Assembly (NCBI RefSeq): GCF_003634755.1
Contig: NZ_RBXA01000003.1
Span: 124,001 to 188,000, forward strand
DNA length: 64,000 nucleotides
Source of the DNA: Flavobacterium limicola
Lineage (GTDB): Bacteria; Bacteroidota; Bacteroidia; Flavobacteriales; Flavobacteriaceae
Reading direction: 5' to 3'
Of the stretch, positions 1-8,600 are shown one piece after another (the stretch's first letter is position 1; each line of letters begins with the position of its first letter). Both the position numbers and the translations under genes were made by a program. Under the pieces are notes generated by a model. That model was not told the DNA's origin. It saw only the letters and a list, made by a program, of their open reading frames with translations, and did no database searches.

Positions 1-1
1 C

Positions 2-1165
2 AGTGAAGTGCCAAGCGAAGTTTCTGGAATTTTGGTCGAACAATTGTTTGGAAAAGATGATTTAGTTCAAGTGGGTCAAACTATCGCAATTATTGAAACC
101 GAAGATGGAGAACAGGTGTCAATTGTAAAAGAAGCGGTTGCTCCTGAGGTTATTGCTGAAGTGACAAAAACAGTGGATGCTGCCAAAGAAAGTGTTGCGG
201 CTCCGGTAGATTTCTCTGATTCTGAAAAATTCTTATCGCCTTTAGTTAAGAATATTGCTAAAGAAGAAGGAGTTTCTGTGGCTGAATTAGAAGCAATTTC
301 AGGAACAGGAAAAGAAGGAAGAGTAACTAAAAATGATATTTTAGACTACGTAAAAAATAGAACAAGCCAACCTGTAGTTGCGGCTCCGGTTGCAGCAGTT
401 CAAAAACCAGTTGCAGCTCCAGTGGCTCAAAAAGCATCTCCGGTATCAGTAAGTGGTGGTGATGAAATTATAGAAATGGACAGAATGCGCAAGTTAATTG
501 CGGGTTACATGGTGGCTTCTGTACAAACTTCGGCTCACGTACAATCATTCATTGAAGTGGATGTGACGAATATTGTGAAATGGAGAGAGAAAAATAAAAA
601 TGCTTTCGAAAAGAGAGAAGGAGAGAAGTTGACGTATACGCCAATTTTTATGGAAGCAGTTGCGAAAGCGATAAAAGATTATCCGGGAATGAATATTTCT
701 GTTGATGGCGATTATATCATCAAAAAGAAAAATATCAATCTTGGAATGGCGGCTTCGTTACCAAACGGAAACTTAATTGTTCCTGTTATTAAAAACGCGG
801 ATCAATTGAATTTAGTAGGAATGGCCAAAGCGGTAAACGATTTAGGAGGTCGCGCAAAAGCTGGAAAACTAAAACCGGACGACACACAAGGCGGAACTTA
901 TACGGTTACAAATGTGGGAACTTTTGGAAGTGTTTTTGGTACGCCAATATTGAATCAGCCGCAAGTGGGAATTTTAGCCCTTGGAGCAATCCGTAAAATG
1001 CCGGCTGTAATTGAAACTCCTGAAGGAGATTTTATCGGGATTCGCCAGAAAATGTTCTTATCGCACAGCTATGATCATAGAGTGGTAGATGGAGCTTTAG
1101 GAGGTAGTTTCGTAAAAAGAGTCGCTGAATACTTAGAAGCTTTTGATGTAAACAGAGATGTTTAA
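2..1165 (+). CDS. 2-oxo acid dehydrogenase E2 component (dihydrolipoamide acyltransferase), 5' partial
   Basis: This is the acyltransferase (E2) core of a 2-oxo acid dehydrogenase complex, moving the acyl group from lipoamide to CoA in the cytoplasm. The reading frame is open to the left edge, so the gene is truncated; the visible protein begins inside a lipoyl domain just after the expected lipoyl-lysine (SEVPSEVSG, then VGQTIAII). A peripheral-subunit-binding domain follows (about residues 75-117 counted from the GTG at 8, FLSPLVKNIAKEEG and GRVTKNDILDYV), then an Ala/Pro/Val linker, then the catalytic domain ending in the active-site block SYDHRVVDG with His357 and Asp361. Which complex it serves (pyruvate, branched-chain or oxoglutarate) cannot be decided; the single visible lipoyl domain and linker would fit a branched-chain or pyruvate E2. 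A strong terminator follows. Confidence 0.93.
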   Translation, partial: SEVPSEVSGILVEQLFGKDDLVQVGQTIAIIETEDGEQVSIVKEAVAPEVIAEVTKTVDAAKESVAAPVDFSDSEKFLSPLVKNIAKEEGVSVAELEAISGTGKEGRVTKNDILDYVKNRTSQPVVAAPVAAVQKPVAAPVAQKASPVSVSGGDEIIEMDRMRKLIAGYMVASVQTSAHVQSFIEVDVTNIVKWREKNKNAFEKREGEKLTYTPIFMEAVAKAIKDYPGMNISVDGDYIIKKKNINLGMAASLPNGNLIVPVIKNADQLNLVGMAKAVNDLGGRAKAGKLKPDDTQGGTYTVTNVGTFGSVFGTPILNQPQVGILALGAIRKMPAVIETPEGDFIGIRQKMFLSHSYDHRVVDGALGGSFVKRVAEYLEAFDVNRDV

Positions 1166-1184
1166 AAGTTAATAATTAGAATAA

Positions 1185-1227
1185 AAACCCGATTGATTTT
1201 TAAAAATCAATCGGGTTTTCTTTTTTT
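1185..1227 (+). terminator. Rho-independent terminator after the E2 gene
   Basis: A perfect stem, AACCCGATTGATTTTT pairing with AAAAATCAATCGGGTT, is followed by a run of T residues. It sits 20 bp after the E2 stop codon. Confidence 0.85.
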
Positions 1228-1282
1228 GAGGTTTTATGGAACTTTAAACCTAGAACTTTAAACGGAATTAAACCCAAATTTC

Positions 1283-1290
1283 TATATTTG
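1283..1290 (+). promoter_or_regulatory. -7 element (TATATTTG) of a Bacteroidota promoter
   Basis: TATATTTG matches the Bacteroidota -7 consensus TAnnTTTG and lies 20 bp before the start codon of the exonuclease gene. I see no clear TTG at the expected -33 spacing, so only half of the promoter is supported. Confidence 0.4.
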
Positions 1291-1310
1291 TATCCACACA
1301 AAATTTAAAA

Positions 1311-2081
1311 ATGGAACTCAAACTCAATAAACCAATTTGCTTTTTCGATCTTGAAACCACAGGAATTGATATCGGAAAAGATAGAATTGTAGAAATCTCA
1401 ATATTCAAAGTTTTTCCAAACGGAAACAAAGAAAGCAAAACATGGTTGGTAAATCCAACGATTCCAATTCCGCCGCAAACAACGGCTGTTCATGGTATCA
1501 CAGATGAAAAAGTAGCAAATGAACCTACTTTTAACGAACTGGCTGCACAAGTTTACAATATGATTAAAGACAGTGATTTGGCTGGATTTAATTCGGATCG
1601 TTTTGATATTCCGTTATTGGCAGAAGAAATGCTGCGTGCCGGAGTAGATTTTGACATGAAAGGCAGGGTTTCAGTAGATGTGCAGACCGTTTTTCATAAA
1701 ATGGAAGAACGAACATTGGGTGCGGCACACAAATTTTATTGTGGAAAAACGCTTGAAAATGCGCATTCTGCAGAAGCAGATACTATGGCAACTTACGAAA
1801 TTTTGAAAGCGCAACTGGACCGTTATCCGGAACTGGAAAACGACATGAAATTATTATCAGAGTTTACGACACGAAAGAAAATCGCTGATTTTGCCGGAAT
1901 GATTGCTTTTGATAAAGACAATGAAGAAATTTTTACTTTTGGAAAACACAAAGGAGTAAAAGTGGATAAAATTCTGGAAACAGAACCCGGTTATTTCAGT
2001 TGGATTCAAAATGCTGATTTTCCGTTGTACACCAAAAAAGTTTTAACGGCAATAAAATTAAGAAAACTGAATACGAAATAG
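1311..2081 (+). CDS. DEDDh 3'-5' exonuclease (DnaQ/ExoX-like)
   Basis: This is a predicted 3'-5' exonuclease of the DnaQ superfamily, 256 residues, probably acting on DNA ends in repair or proofreading. The Exo I motif FFDLETTG supplies Asp13 and Glu15, Exo II (AGFNSDRFDIPLL) supplies Asp99, and Exo III (HSAEADTMATYEIL) supplies His152 and Asp157, giving the full DEDDh set. A short C-terminal module (about 207-245, FTFGKHKGVKVDKIL through YFSWI) matches the ExoX-like C-terminal domain. That architecture separates it from the bare polymerase III epsilon subunit, so I do not assign dnaQ. It stands alone between a terminator and the FAH gene. Confidence 0.88.
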   Translation: MELKLNKPICFFDLETTGIDIGKDRIVEISIFKVFPNGNKESKTWLVNPTIPIPPQTTAVHGITDEKVANEPTFNELAAQVYNMIKDSDLAGFNSDRFDIPLLAEEMLRAGVDFDMKGRVSVDVQTVFHKMEERTLGAAHKFYCGKTLENAHSAEADTMATYEILKAQLDRYPELENDMKLLSEFTTRKKIADFAGMIAFDKDNEEIFTFGKHKGVKVDKILETEPGYFSWIQNADFPLYTKKVLTAIKLRKLNTK

Positions 2082-2084
2082 GTA

Positions 2085-2172
2085 TTAAGGAATTGGGTAA
2101 TTAGGTGTTGGAAGTAAAATTTTTTCAAACCAAAAACCAAAAGCCCAAGACCAAAAACCCAGAACCCAAGTT
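2085..2172. repeat. Low-complexity intergenic tract
   Basis: This 90 bp gap is built from slipped words such as ACCAAAAACC, AAAAGCCC and AGAACCC. A similar word mix appears before the porin gene near 27390. It probably arises by slippage and I see no other function. Confidence 0.4.
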
Positions 2173-2784
2173 ATGAAAATAATCTGCATCGGTAGAAATT
2201 ACACCAATCACATTGAGGAATTACAAAACGAAAGACCCACGGAGCCAGTAGTTTTCATGAAGCCGGATTCGGCAGTTTTATTGAAACAACACCCATTTGT
2301 AATCCCGGAATTTTCGGAAGATGTGCATCATGAAATTGAAATTATTGTCAAGATAAGTAAAGTGGGGAAGTACATCGAGCCTAAGTTTGCGAATAAATAT
2401 TATGACGAAATCAGTGTGGGGATCGATTTTACCGCTCGAGATTTACAAGATAAGTTAAAAGCAAAAGGGTTGCCTTGGGAAAAAGCAAAAGCATTTGACG
2501 GCTCGGCGGTTATAGGTGAATTTTTGCCGAAAAATCAATTTAGTTCATTAGAAAATATTACTTTTGAATTAACCAATAATAGTAAAACCGTGCAAATGAG
2601 TAATTCGGGTCTTATGTTGTGGAAAATTGATGAGCTGATTTCGTATGTTTCTCAGTTTTTTACGTTAAAAATTGGTGACATTATTTTTACGGGGACTCCA
2701 GAAGGAGTTGCGGCAGTAAAGCCAGATGATGTTTTAGAAGGTTTTTTAGAAGGACAACAACTATTTAGAATACAAGTAAAATAA
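2173..2784 (+). CDS. Fumarylacetoacetate hydrolase (FAH) family protein
   Basis: This 203-residue protein belongs to the FAH superfamily, metal-dependent enzymes that hydrolyse or decarboxylate acylpyruvates and related oxo acids. The metal-binding signature is visible: HHEIEIIVKI supplies the Glu pair, FTARDLQDKLK with LPWEKAKAFDGS is the conserved central block, and IIFTGTPEGVAAV is the C-terminal loop. It is of minimal length, like the acylpyruvase (FAHD1/YcgM) branch and without an extra N-terminal domain. Substrate cannot be read from sequence. Its stop codon overlaps the start of the Hpt gene (TAATG), so the two are likely cotranscribed and translationally coupled. Confidence 0.85.
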   Translation: MKIICIGRNYTNHIEELQNERPTEPVVFMKPDSAVLLKQHPFVIPEFSEDVHHEIEIIVKISKVGKYIEPKFANKYYDEISVGIDFTARDLQDKLKAKGLPWEKAKAFDGSAVIGEFLPKNQFSSLENITFELTNNSKTVQMSNSGLMLWKIDELISYVSQFFTLKIGDIIFTGTPEGVAAVKPDDVLEGFLEGQQLFRIQVK

Positions 2785-3128
2785 TGGCTATAAATTACAA
2801 CCTTTCAAAAGTGTACGCGCTTTCAGATAACGATCCGGAATTTGTAAATGAAATTTTAACTTTGTTCGTTACTGAAGTTCCAGATGATTTATTGCAAATC
2901 AAAGAGGGAATAAAAAAGAAAGATCACAAACATGCTTATGCATACGCACATAAAATCAAGCCTACACTTGATTTGTTAGGACTTAATGTGGCTTTTGAAG
3001 AGATTCTTCAGGTAGAAGCGTGGACCAAAGCGGAAGGCAAGAAGAAAGACATCAAAGAAACTTTTAAGAGCGTAAAAAACCAAGTTAGCGACGCTATCAA
3101 GGAAATCAAAAAAGATTTCGATTTGTAA
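2784..3128 (+). CDS. Hpt (histidine phosphotransfer) domain protein
   Basis: This 114-residue protein is a stand-alone histidine phosphotransferase domain that would relay phosphate between a hybrid kinase and a response regulator. It is all-helical with the phospho-accepting His56 in the block AHKIKPTLDLLG, which matches the H-x-x-K-x-x-x-x-x-G pattern of Hpt proteins. The start overlaps the stop of the upstream FAH gene by one base, an arrangement suggesting coupling although no functional link between the two is known. The window contains one hybrid kinase (22168-24279) whose C-terminal receiver could be a partner; that pairing is inference. Confidence 0.8.
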   Translation: MAINYNLSKVYALSDNDPEFVNEILTLFVTEVPDDLLQIKEGIKKKDHKHAYAYAHKIKPTLDLLGLNVAFEEILQVEAWTKAEGKKKDIKETFKSVKNQVSDAIKEIKKDFDL

Positions 3129-3131
3129 TAT

Positions 3132-3225
3132 CGTGGCGTGACCCGCTGAAAAAGCGGGTCGGGCTATCCGTTGCAATCTCTCTCGTTTTTTAACGAGAGA
3201 GGATTTTCACTACTATCCCTCACGC
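3132..3225 (-). repeat. Dispersed palindromic repeat, copy A
   Basis: Read on the minus strand, this copy runs GAGGGATAG, then TAGTGAAAATCC, a hairpin (CTCTCTCGTT and AACGAGAGAG around four T), then AGATTGCAACGGATAGCCCGAC. A second perfect stem (GACCCGCT with AGCGGGTC, 3140-3160) lies at the outer end. The arms match copies at 7783, 31536 and 41132. It may also act as a terminator for the Hpt gene. Confidence 0.7.
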
Positions 3226-3297
3226 AAAAAAACTGAATGTGCTATTTTACACACTTCACTTTTAAAATTGCAATCCCATAAAAAATATCGCAAAAAA

Positions 3298-4551
3298 ATG
3301 AAAGCAACCATAGTTACCATTGGTGACGAAATTTTAATAGGTCAAATTGTCGATACGAATTCTGGTTTTATTGCCAAATCATTAGATAAAATTGGTGTTG
3401 AAATCAACGAAATGATTTCGATAAGTGATGATAAAAAACACATTTTAGATACGTTTGCATCGCTTCAAAACAAAGTCGATTTGGTTATTATAACAGGTGG
3501 TTTAGGACCAACTAAAGATGATGTTACCAAGAAGACTTTCTGCGATTATTTTGAAGATGAGTTAGTGATTAATGAAGCAGTCGAAAAGCATGTAATTGAG
3601 CTTATAGAGCGCGTGATGAATAGAACGGCATCCCAGATTAATAAAGATCAGGCACTGGTTCCTTCAAAATGTACGGTGCTTCACAATCAGGTGGGTACTG
3701 CGCCAGGAATGTGGATGAAAAAAGAAGATACGGTTTTTATTTCGCTTCCAGGAGTTCCTTACGAAATGAAATATTTGGTAGAAAATGAAATCATTCCAAA
3801 AGTGGTTCGGGAATACAAACGCCCTTACATTATCCATAAAACAATTCTGACGTATGGACAGGGCGAAAGTCTTGTGGCGGAACGTATAGAAGACTGGGAA
3901 AACAACCTTCCTGAATTCATCAAATTGGCTTATTTACCAAGTCCTGGGAGAGTTCGTTTGCGGCTTTCAGCACGAGGAACTGATAAGGAAAAATTAGAAG
4001 CTGCCATTGATGAAAATGTTGCTTCTCTTGATGCGCTTATTCACGACATAATTGTTGGTTTTGAAGAAGACGAAACGATTGAAGTAGTAGTTGGAAAAAT
4101 GCTTACAAAGCAAAATAAAACCATTTCGACTGCCGAGAGTTGTACTGGAGGTAAAATTGCCGCACTATTGGCATCGGTTCCGGGAGCGTCAAATTATTTT
4201 AAAGGCAGTGTGGTTTCGTATGCAACAGCTGTTAAAATTAATGTTTTAGGAGTGCCGAAAAGCCTTATAGACGAATATTCTGTGGTGAGTAGAGAGGTGG
4301 TTTCGGCAATGGCTTTGAGCGTTCAAAAGATGATGAAAACGGATTATGCAATTGCGACAACTGGAAATGCCGGGCCTACAAAAGGAGACTCAAAAGCGGA
4401 AATTGGGACTGTTTTTATCGCATTGGCTACGCCAAATGAAATAATTGTTGAAGAATTTAATTTTGGTCAACCCCGTGAAAAAGTGATAGATAGAGCGGTT
4501 ATTAAAAGTTTAGAACTATTACAGAAAGAAATTTTAAAAAATGTACGATAA
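3298..4551 (+). CDS. cinA: CinA-like protein (competence/damage-inducible protein, NMN amidohydrolase family)
   Basis: CinA proteins combine a molybdopterin-binding-like N-terminal domain with a nicotinamide-nucleotide amidohydrolase C-terminal domain and take part in pyridine nucleotide recycling. I see [16 protein letters not shown] at the start, the [11 protein letters not shown] loop of the first domain, and the C-terminal signatures [14 protein letters not shown] and [10 protein letters not shown] start at ATG 3298, giving 417 residues: an open TTG at 3268 would add ten residues with no family match and would sit in low-complexity leader. It is a full-length two-domain CinA, flanked by the repeat element upstream and by the ribosomal protein promoter downstream. 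Confidence 0.93.
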   Translation: MKATIVTIGDEILIGQIVDTNSGFIAKSLDKIGVEINEMISISDDKKHILDTFASLQNKVDLVIITGGLGPTKDDVTKKTFCDYFEDELVINEAVEKHVIELIERVMNRTASQINKDQALVPSKCTVLHNQVGTAPGMWMKKEDTVFISLPGVPYEMKYLVENEIIPKVVREYKRPYIIHKTILTYGQGESLVAERIEDWENNLPEFIKLAYLPSPGRVRLRLSARGTDKEKLEAAIDENVASLDALIHDIIVGFEEDETIEVVVGKMLTKQNKTISTAESCTGGKIAALLASVPGASNYFKGSVVSYATAVKINVLGVPKSLIDEYSVVSREVVSAMALSVQKMMKTDYAIATTGNAGPTKGDSKAEIGTVFIALATPNEIIVEEFNFGQPREKVIDRAVIKSLELLQKEILKNVR

Positions 4552-4556
4552 TATTG

Positions 4557-4587
4557 TTGGTTAATAGGTTTATTTTTCTTTTCTTTG
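4557..4587 (+). promoter_or_regulatory. Promoter of the rpmB-rpmG-DUF4295 cluster
   Basis: TTG at 4557-4559 and TTTCTTTG at 4580-4587 are 20 bp apart, close to the Bacteroidota -33 TTG / -7 TAnnTTTG pattern with one mismatch in the -7 box. The -7 box is 36 bp from the L28 start codon. Confidence 0.55.
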
Positions 4588-4623
4588 CACCCTGATTTTG
4601 AATAACGATAAAAGATAAGTATA

Positions 4624-4860
4624 ATGTCAAGAGTTTGTGACCTTACAGGTAAAAGAGCGATGGTAGGAAATAACGTTTCTCACGCTATGAACAAAACTAA
4701 GAGAAAATTTTCTGTAAACTTAGTTAAAAAGCGTTTTTATCTTCCAGAAGAAGATAGATGGATTACTCTAAGAGTAGCTGCATCTACGATAAAAACAATT
4801 AATAAAAATGGAATCGCTGCAGTTTTGAAAAAAGCGCAGTCAGAAGGATTTATTAAATAA
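4624..4860 (+). CDS. rpmB: 50S ribosomal protein L28
   Basis: This is ribosomal protein L28 of the large subunit, 78 residues. It opens with [11 protein letters not shown] and contains [12 protein letters not shown] and the C-terminal [15 protein letters not shown] block ([11 protein letters not shown]), all typical of L28. Length and start agree with the family. It heads a cluster with L33 27 bp downstream and the DUF4295 gene after that, an order I recognise from Flavobacteriia. Confidence 0.97.
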   Translation: MSRVCDLTGKRAMVGNNVSHAMNKTKRKFSVNLVKKRFYLPEEDRWITLRVAASTIKTINKNGIAAVLKKAQSEGFIK

Positions 4861-4887
4861 TCCCTTCCAAAATAAAAAAATAGCAAG

Positions 4888-5070
4888 ATGGCAAAGAAAG
4901 GTAATAGAATCCAGGTAATTTTAGAATGTACTGAGCACAAGACTACTGGTGTTGCAGGAACTTCAAGATACATTACAACAAAGAACAAAAAAAATACACC
5001 AGACAGATTAGAGATTAAAAAATTTAATCCAATCTTGAAACGTGTAACTGTTCACAAAGAAATTAAGTAA
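4888..5070 (+). CDS. rpmG: 50S ribosomal protein L33
   Basis: This is ribosomal protein L33, 60 residues, opening with [18 protein letters not shown] and ending in [13 protein letters not shown]. One Cys is visible (in LECTEH) and the four-cysteine zinc set is absent, so this is the zinc-independent (C-minus) form. It lies 27 bp after rpmB and is followed 76 bp later by a 50-residue DUF4295 protein. Confidence 0.96.
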   Translation: MAKKGNRIQVILECTEHKTTGVAGTSRYITTKNKKNTPDRLEIKKFNPILKRVTVHKEIK

Positions 5071-5146
5071 TAATTAGAGATTTTGATAAAAATCTCAAAT
5101 GTTCTACATTTGAAAATTTTATTTAAATTTAAATAACATTTGAATC

Positions 5147-5299
5147 ATGGCAAAGAAAACCGTAGCATCGTTACAAACAGCTTCTAAGAGATTGTCAAAA
5201 GCCATCAAAATGGTGAAATCTCCAAAAACAGGTGCATATACATTCGTAGAATCTATTATGACACCGGAATCAGTTGACGAATTCTTGAAAAAGAAATAA
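5147..5299 (+). CDS. DUF4295 family small basic protein
   Basis: This 50-residue protein begins MAKKTVASLQTASKRLS, includes VKSPKTGAYTFVES, and ends DEFLKKK. It matches the DUF4295 family, which in Bacteroidota sits directly after rpmB and rpmG. Its size and basic composition and its place in a ribosomal protein cluster suggest a ribosome-associated role, but no function is established. The start follows an AT-rich leader, and a hairpin terminator lies 20 bp after the stop. It is below 60 codons and easily missed. Confidence 0.88.
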   Translation: MAKKTVASLQTASKRLSKAIKMVKSPKTGAYTFVESIMTPESVDEFLKKK

Positions 5300-5319
5300 T
5301 CAACATTCATATTATATAG

Positions 5320-5352
5320 AAAAGCTACTTTCATTCGGAAGTAGCTTTTTTA
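5320..5352 (+). terminator. Rho-independent terminator of the L28-L33-DUF4295 cluster
   Basis: The stem AAAAGCTACTT pairs with AAGTAGCTTTT around the loop TCATTCGG and is followed by a T run. Confidence 0.8.
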
Positions 5353-5426
5353 TTTTCTATATTTACCGTTAGAAAGCGTATTGGTTCTTTGGACTTAAAT
5401 ACTTCATTCTTAATACTATTTATACA

Positions 5427-6380
5427 ATGAGTTTTTTCAAAAGAATATTTTCATCAGAGAAAAAAGAAACATTAGACAAAGGTCTTGAAAAATCAAAAAC
5501 AAATTTCTTTTCGAAGTTAACCAAAGCAGTTGCCGGAAAGTCAAAAGTGGATGATGAAGTCCTGGATAACTTAGAGGAAATCTTAGTGGCCTCCGATGTT
5601 GGTGTTAATACAACCTTAAAGATTATTAAACGAATAGAAAGCCGTGTGGCTTCGGATAAATATCTTGGAATAGAAGAACTCAATCAAATCCTCAGAGAAG
5701 AAATTGCAGCTTTATTATCAGAGACAAATACTGGCGAAGCTAGTGAATTTGTAATACCAATTCAGACGAAACCTTATGTTTTAATGGTCGTTGGTGTAAA
5801 CGGTGTTGGTAAAACGACTACCATTGGTAAATTAGCATATCAATTTAAAAAGCAAGGCTATAATGTGGTTCTTGGTGCAGCCGATACTTTTCGGGCCGCA
5901 GCCATCGATCAATTGCAAATTTGGGCGGATAGAGTAGGTGTTCCTATTGTTCGTCAGGATATGGGAAGTGATCCGGCTTCGGTGGCTTTTGATACCTTGC
6001 AATCAGCCGTAGCACAAAATGCGGATATCGTTATTATTGATACCGCAGGTCGTTTGCATAATAAAATTAATTTAATGAACGAGTTGACCAAAGTAAAACG
6101 AGTGATGCAAAAAGTCGTTGGTGATGCGCCACATGATGTATTATTGGTTTTGGATGGATCAACCGGTCAGAATGCTTTTGAACAAGCAAAACAATTTACA
6201 GCGGCTACTGAAGTTACTTGTTTGGCTGTTACTAAGCTAGACGGAACCGCAAAAGGTGGTGTTGTGATTGGAATATCCGATCAATTTAAAATTCCAGTAA
6301 AATATATTGGTGTTGGAGAAGGAATTGAGGATCTTCAGGTTTTTAATAAGTATGAGTTTGTGGATAGTTTTTTTAAATAA
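5427..6380 (+). CDS. ftsY: Signal recognition particle receptor FtsY
   Basis: FtsY is the SRP receptor GTPase that docks ribosome-SRP complexes at the membrane for cotranslational insertion. The NG domain is complete: P-loop GVNGVGKTTTIGK (about 123-135), the ADTFRAAAIDQL block, the switch DTAGRLHNKINLM, and TKLDGTAKGG before the C-terminal helix. The N-terminal acidic A domain is nearly absent, as is usual for compact FtsY proteins; the protein is 317 residues. It follows the ribosomal protein cluster after a terminator and is followed 8 bp later by a small membrane protein gene. Confidence 0.97.
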   Translation: MSFFKRIFSSEKKETLDKGLEKSKTNFFSKLTKAVAGKSKVDDEVLDNLEEILVASDVGVNTTLKIIKRIESRVASDKYLGIEELNQILREEIAALLSETNTGEASEFVIPIQTKPYVLMVVGVNGVGKTTTIGKLAYQFKKQGYNVVLGAADTFRAAAIDQLQIWADRVGVPIVRQDMGSDPASVAFDTLQSAVAQNADIVIIDTAGRLHNKINLMNELTKVKRVMQKVVGDAPHDVLLVLDGSTGQNAFEQAKQFTAATEVTCLAVTKLDGTAKGGVVIGISDQFKIPVKYIGVGEGIEDLQVFNKYEFVDSFFK

Positions 6381-6388
6381 TAATTAGA

Positions 6389-6565
6389 ATGGATTTTTCT
6401 TCTTTAAAAAATACACCTCCGATGTATCTTTATTTAGTAAGCATCATTTCATTTATATTGGCAAATCTTGTCCGAGATAAAAGTCTAGGTTTTTATTATT
6501 TTTTATTGATAATGGGTTTGGTTTCCTTTGTTTTGGGTTTTATGAAAAGTTTGAAAACTAAGTAA
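6389..6565 (+). CDS. Small two-helix membrane protein of unknown function
   Basis: This 58-residue open frame starts at ATG 6389, eight bases after the ftsY stop, and ends two bases before the convergent serine hydrolase gene. It begins MDFSSLKNTPPMYLYL and has two hydrophobic helices (about 12-27 and 34-51) joined by the charged turn NLVRDKS, ending in the basic tail KSLKTK. I do not recognise a family. The tight spacing to ftsY, an in-frame ATG, and a clean membrane-protein profile support a real gene, probably cotranscribed with ftsY. Confidence 0.6.
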   Translation: MDFSSLKNTPPMYLYLVSIISFILANLVRDKSLGFYYFLLIMGLVSFVLGFMKSLKTK

Positions 6566-6567
6566 TT

Positions 6568-7641
6568 TTACTGGTACAAAGCACTTATTTTTTGCCATAA
6601 AACTTCATCAAAATCGGATAAGGCAAACGTTGGATTGTCTGGATTTGCAACATCGCCCATTCGGATAACGACCATTTTTTTGCTTGGAATAATATAAATT
6701 TTTTGATCGTTTTTCCCTAATGCCATATACATATCGGCTGGAGCTGTGGGTATTAAACTACCATTAAACTGCAATTGGCTTTGTGGCAAATGATAACTTG
6801 ATTTTCCGTTTACCCACCATAAATAGCCGTATCCCAGATTTATATTTTGTGAAGTGTTTGTTGCTTCATTTAAATAGTTTTCATTCACTATCGTGTTACT
6901 TTCCCATTTTCCTTTGTTGTAGATTAGCAAGCCGAAACGCGCCATGGAGCGAGTATTGCTTCCGTAAACGGAATTGTTTCCTAGTTGAAACCAAGCACCA
7001 TCCATTCCTATTTTATCTTTTAATTTGGTGTTGAAATAAGCATTCCAGGTTTGACCGCTGGCTTGCGCAATCACATCCTGTAATTTTACATATACATTAT
7101 GGTACGCCCAACGTGTTCCTGCGTCGGCTTTGTATTTTAGACTTGCTGGATCAACATCATCTGTACTTTCATCTAATCCGGAAGTCATATTGAGTAAGTG
7201 TTTGTTTGTAATCAAGTTTTCTTTGGCTAAAGGCAAACTCGTCCAACCGCTTCCTATGTATTGCGAAACTTTATTATTGATGTTGATGAGGTTTTCTTGT
7301 TGTGCAATTCCTGTTACAGTTGAGGTCAGTGTTTTACCAGCGCTTGCCCAATACCAAAAAGCATTGGCGTCATGGCCGTTGAAATAATTTTCCATTACGA
7401 TTCTGCCATTGACAAGAATGATAAAGGATTTTGAATTTTTAAGTGCCAAATAATCTAATAAAGGTTGCACGGCGGTTTGCTTCCAACCTAAACTTGCAAT
7501 AGATTTTGTTTCCCAAGCTGTTCCTGTTAATGGTGGAAAGTAGAGTGTTTCAGTTGAGGGAGTAGGAGTTGGTTCAGGAGTGTCAGAACTGCAGCTGCTA
7601 CAAAGTAATACGATGAGGAAACTATATATTATTTTTGACAT
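6568..7641 (-). CDS. Serine hydrolase (beta-lactamase/class C PBP-like) lipoprotein
   Basis: This 357-residue protein is a predicted exported serine hydrolase of the beta-lactamase (class C/esterase) superfamily. The N-terminus is a lipoprotein signal with Cys17 (LLCSSC), followed by a Thr/Pro linker. The catalytic S-x-x-K is SAGK at 100-103, the second motif is YHN at 180-182, and NMTSGLDE matches the usual block between them. The substrate could be peptidoglycan peptides or small esters and cannot be read from sequence. It converges on the small membrane protein gene. A possible -7 box (TATTTTTG) lies on the minus strand at 7676-7683. Confidence 0.85.
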   Translation of the reverse strand: MSKIIYSFLIVLLCSSCSSDTPEPTPTPSTETLYFPPLTGTAWETKSIASLGWKQTAVQPLLDYLALKNSKSFIILVNGRIVMENYFNGHDANAFWYWASAGKTLTSTVTGIAQQENLININNKVSQYIGSGWTSLPLAKENLITNKHLLNMTSGLDESTDDVDPASLKYKADAGTRWAYHNVYVKLQDVIAQASGQTWNAYFNTKLKDKIGMDGAWFQLGNNSVYGSNTRSMARFGLLIYNKGKWESNTIVNENYLNEATNTSQNINLGYGYLWWVNGKSSYHLPQSQLQFNGSLIPTAPADMYMALGKNDQKIYIIPSKKMVVIRMGDVANPDNPTFALSDFDEVLWQKISALYQ

Positions 7642-7782
7642 CTTGCTAATGATTTAGTTCTAATTCCTTTAAGACCAAAAATATAGAAAATAGTTTAATG
7701 TGTTTCCACTATTTTTGTTTTCTTTGAATTTAATAAGAGTAACTTTGTAATTAGAATAGGCGTGATTTATCCCGAATTTTCT

Positions 7783-7864
7783 AGCCCTGATTGCAGTGAA
7801 AATCCTTTCTAGACGCTTTTTCAGCGGATAAAAAGATTGAAGCGGAAAGCAGGAAACAGCTCCT
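7783..7864 (+). repeat. Dispersed palindromic repeat, copy B
   Basis: This copy reads AGCCCTGATTGCAGTGAAAA, TCCTTTCT, an imperfect hairpin (AGACGC with GCGGAT around a T-rich loop), AAGATTGAAGCGGAAAGC, then AGGAAACAGCTCC. Its ends match copy C at 31536 and its inner words match copy A at 3132. Confidence 0.75.
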
Positions 7865-7880
7865 AAAAATAATTAGTATT

Positions 7881-8321
7881 ATGAAAAAAACATTTAGCAT
7901 TCTTTTTATAGCATTTCTTTTTGTGGCTTGTCAGCAAAAGATAACCCAAGATGACATTTCGAAAATAAACGGGTATTGGGAAGTAGAAAAGGTTGTTTTT
8001 GATTCCATAAAGGATAAAGAATACGGGATGAATGAAGTGTATGATTATTTTGAAATAAAGAATAATAAAGGGATTCGGAAGAAAGTGATGCCGCAATTAG
8101 ACGGGACTTTTTTAGTGAATGATACGTATGAAAACGTAACGGTTCGATTTGCGGATGACAAAGTTTTTTTAGATTATTCTACGCCTTACATGAAGTGGAG
8201 TGAGGAGTTGATTGCTGTGTCAGCGGAAGAATTAGTGCTATTGAACAAGGAAAAAACAGAATATCATTATAAGAAAGCAACACCAATAAATTTACTGGGC
8301 GATGGCAAAACGACTAAATAA
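7881..8321 (+). CDS. Small lipoprotein of unknown function
   Basis: This 146-residue protein has a lipoprotein signal (FLFVACQQ, Cys17) and a compact soluble part starting INGYWEVEKVVF, a lipocalin-like opening seen in many Bacteroidota lipoproteins. No catalytic motif is visible. Its last 20 bases overlap the start of the DUF721 gene in another frame, so the two are expected to be coexpressed. A dispersed repeat (copy B) ends 17 bp before its start codon and may carry or displace its promoter. Confidence 0.7.
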   Translation: MKKTFSILFIAFLFVACQQKITQDDISKINGYWEVEKVVFDSIKDKEYGMNEVYDYFEIKNNKGIRKKVMPQLDGTFLVNDTYENVTVRFADDKVFLDYSTPYMKWSEELIAVSAEELVLLNKEKTEYHYKKATPINLLGDGKTTK

Positions 8322-8598
8322 TCAGAGTACGATAGGGGATGTTTTGAAACAAATAATCCAAGCGAATAAACTGCAGCCCGGAATGGATCAAATTGACGTG
8401 AAAGATGCGTGGAAAAATTTAATGGGTAATGGAGTGAACAGTTATACGAATAATGTTGTTTTGAAAGGAAGCACGCTGTATGTTGAGTTGACTTCGTCTG
8501 TTTTGCGTGAAGAATTAAGTCACGGAAAGTCTAAAATTGTGGCGCTGATTAATGAGGAATTAAGACGTGATGTGGTGAAAGATGTTGTCTTACGTTAG
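8302..8598 (+). CDS. DUF721 / DciA-like protein
   Basis: This 98-residue protein matches DUF721, the family of DciA, the helicase-loading factor of bacteria that lack DnaC. Typical features are the N-terminal helix TIGDVLKQIIQANKLQP, the WKNLMG block, and a beta-rich segment (GSTLYVELTSSVLREELSHGK) ending in a short helix and VVKDVVLR. This is the core domain without a long extension. Whether it loads DnaB here is inference from the family. It overlaps the lipoprotein gene by 20 bp and converges on ndk across a shared terminator. Confidence 0.82.
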   Translation: MAKRLNNQSTIGDVLKQIIQANKLQPGMDQIDVKDAWKNLMGNGVNSYTNNVVLKGSTLYVELTSSVLREELSHGKSKIVALINEELRRDVVKDVVLR

Positions 8599-8600
8599 AC

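Noticed and set aside
5119..5334. A 71-codon minus-strand frame
   Set aside because: It lies antisense to the DUF4295 gene and the terminator, with no family match.
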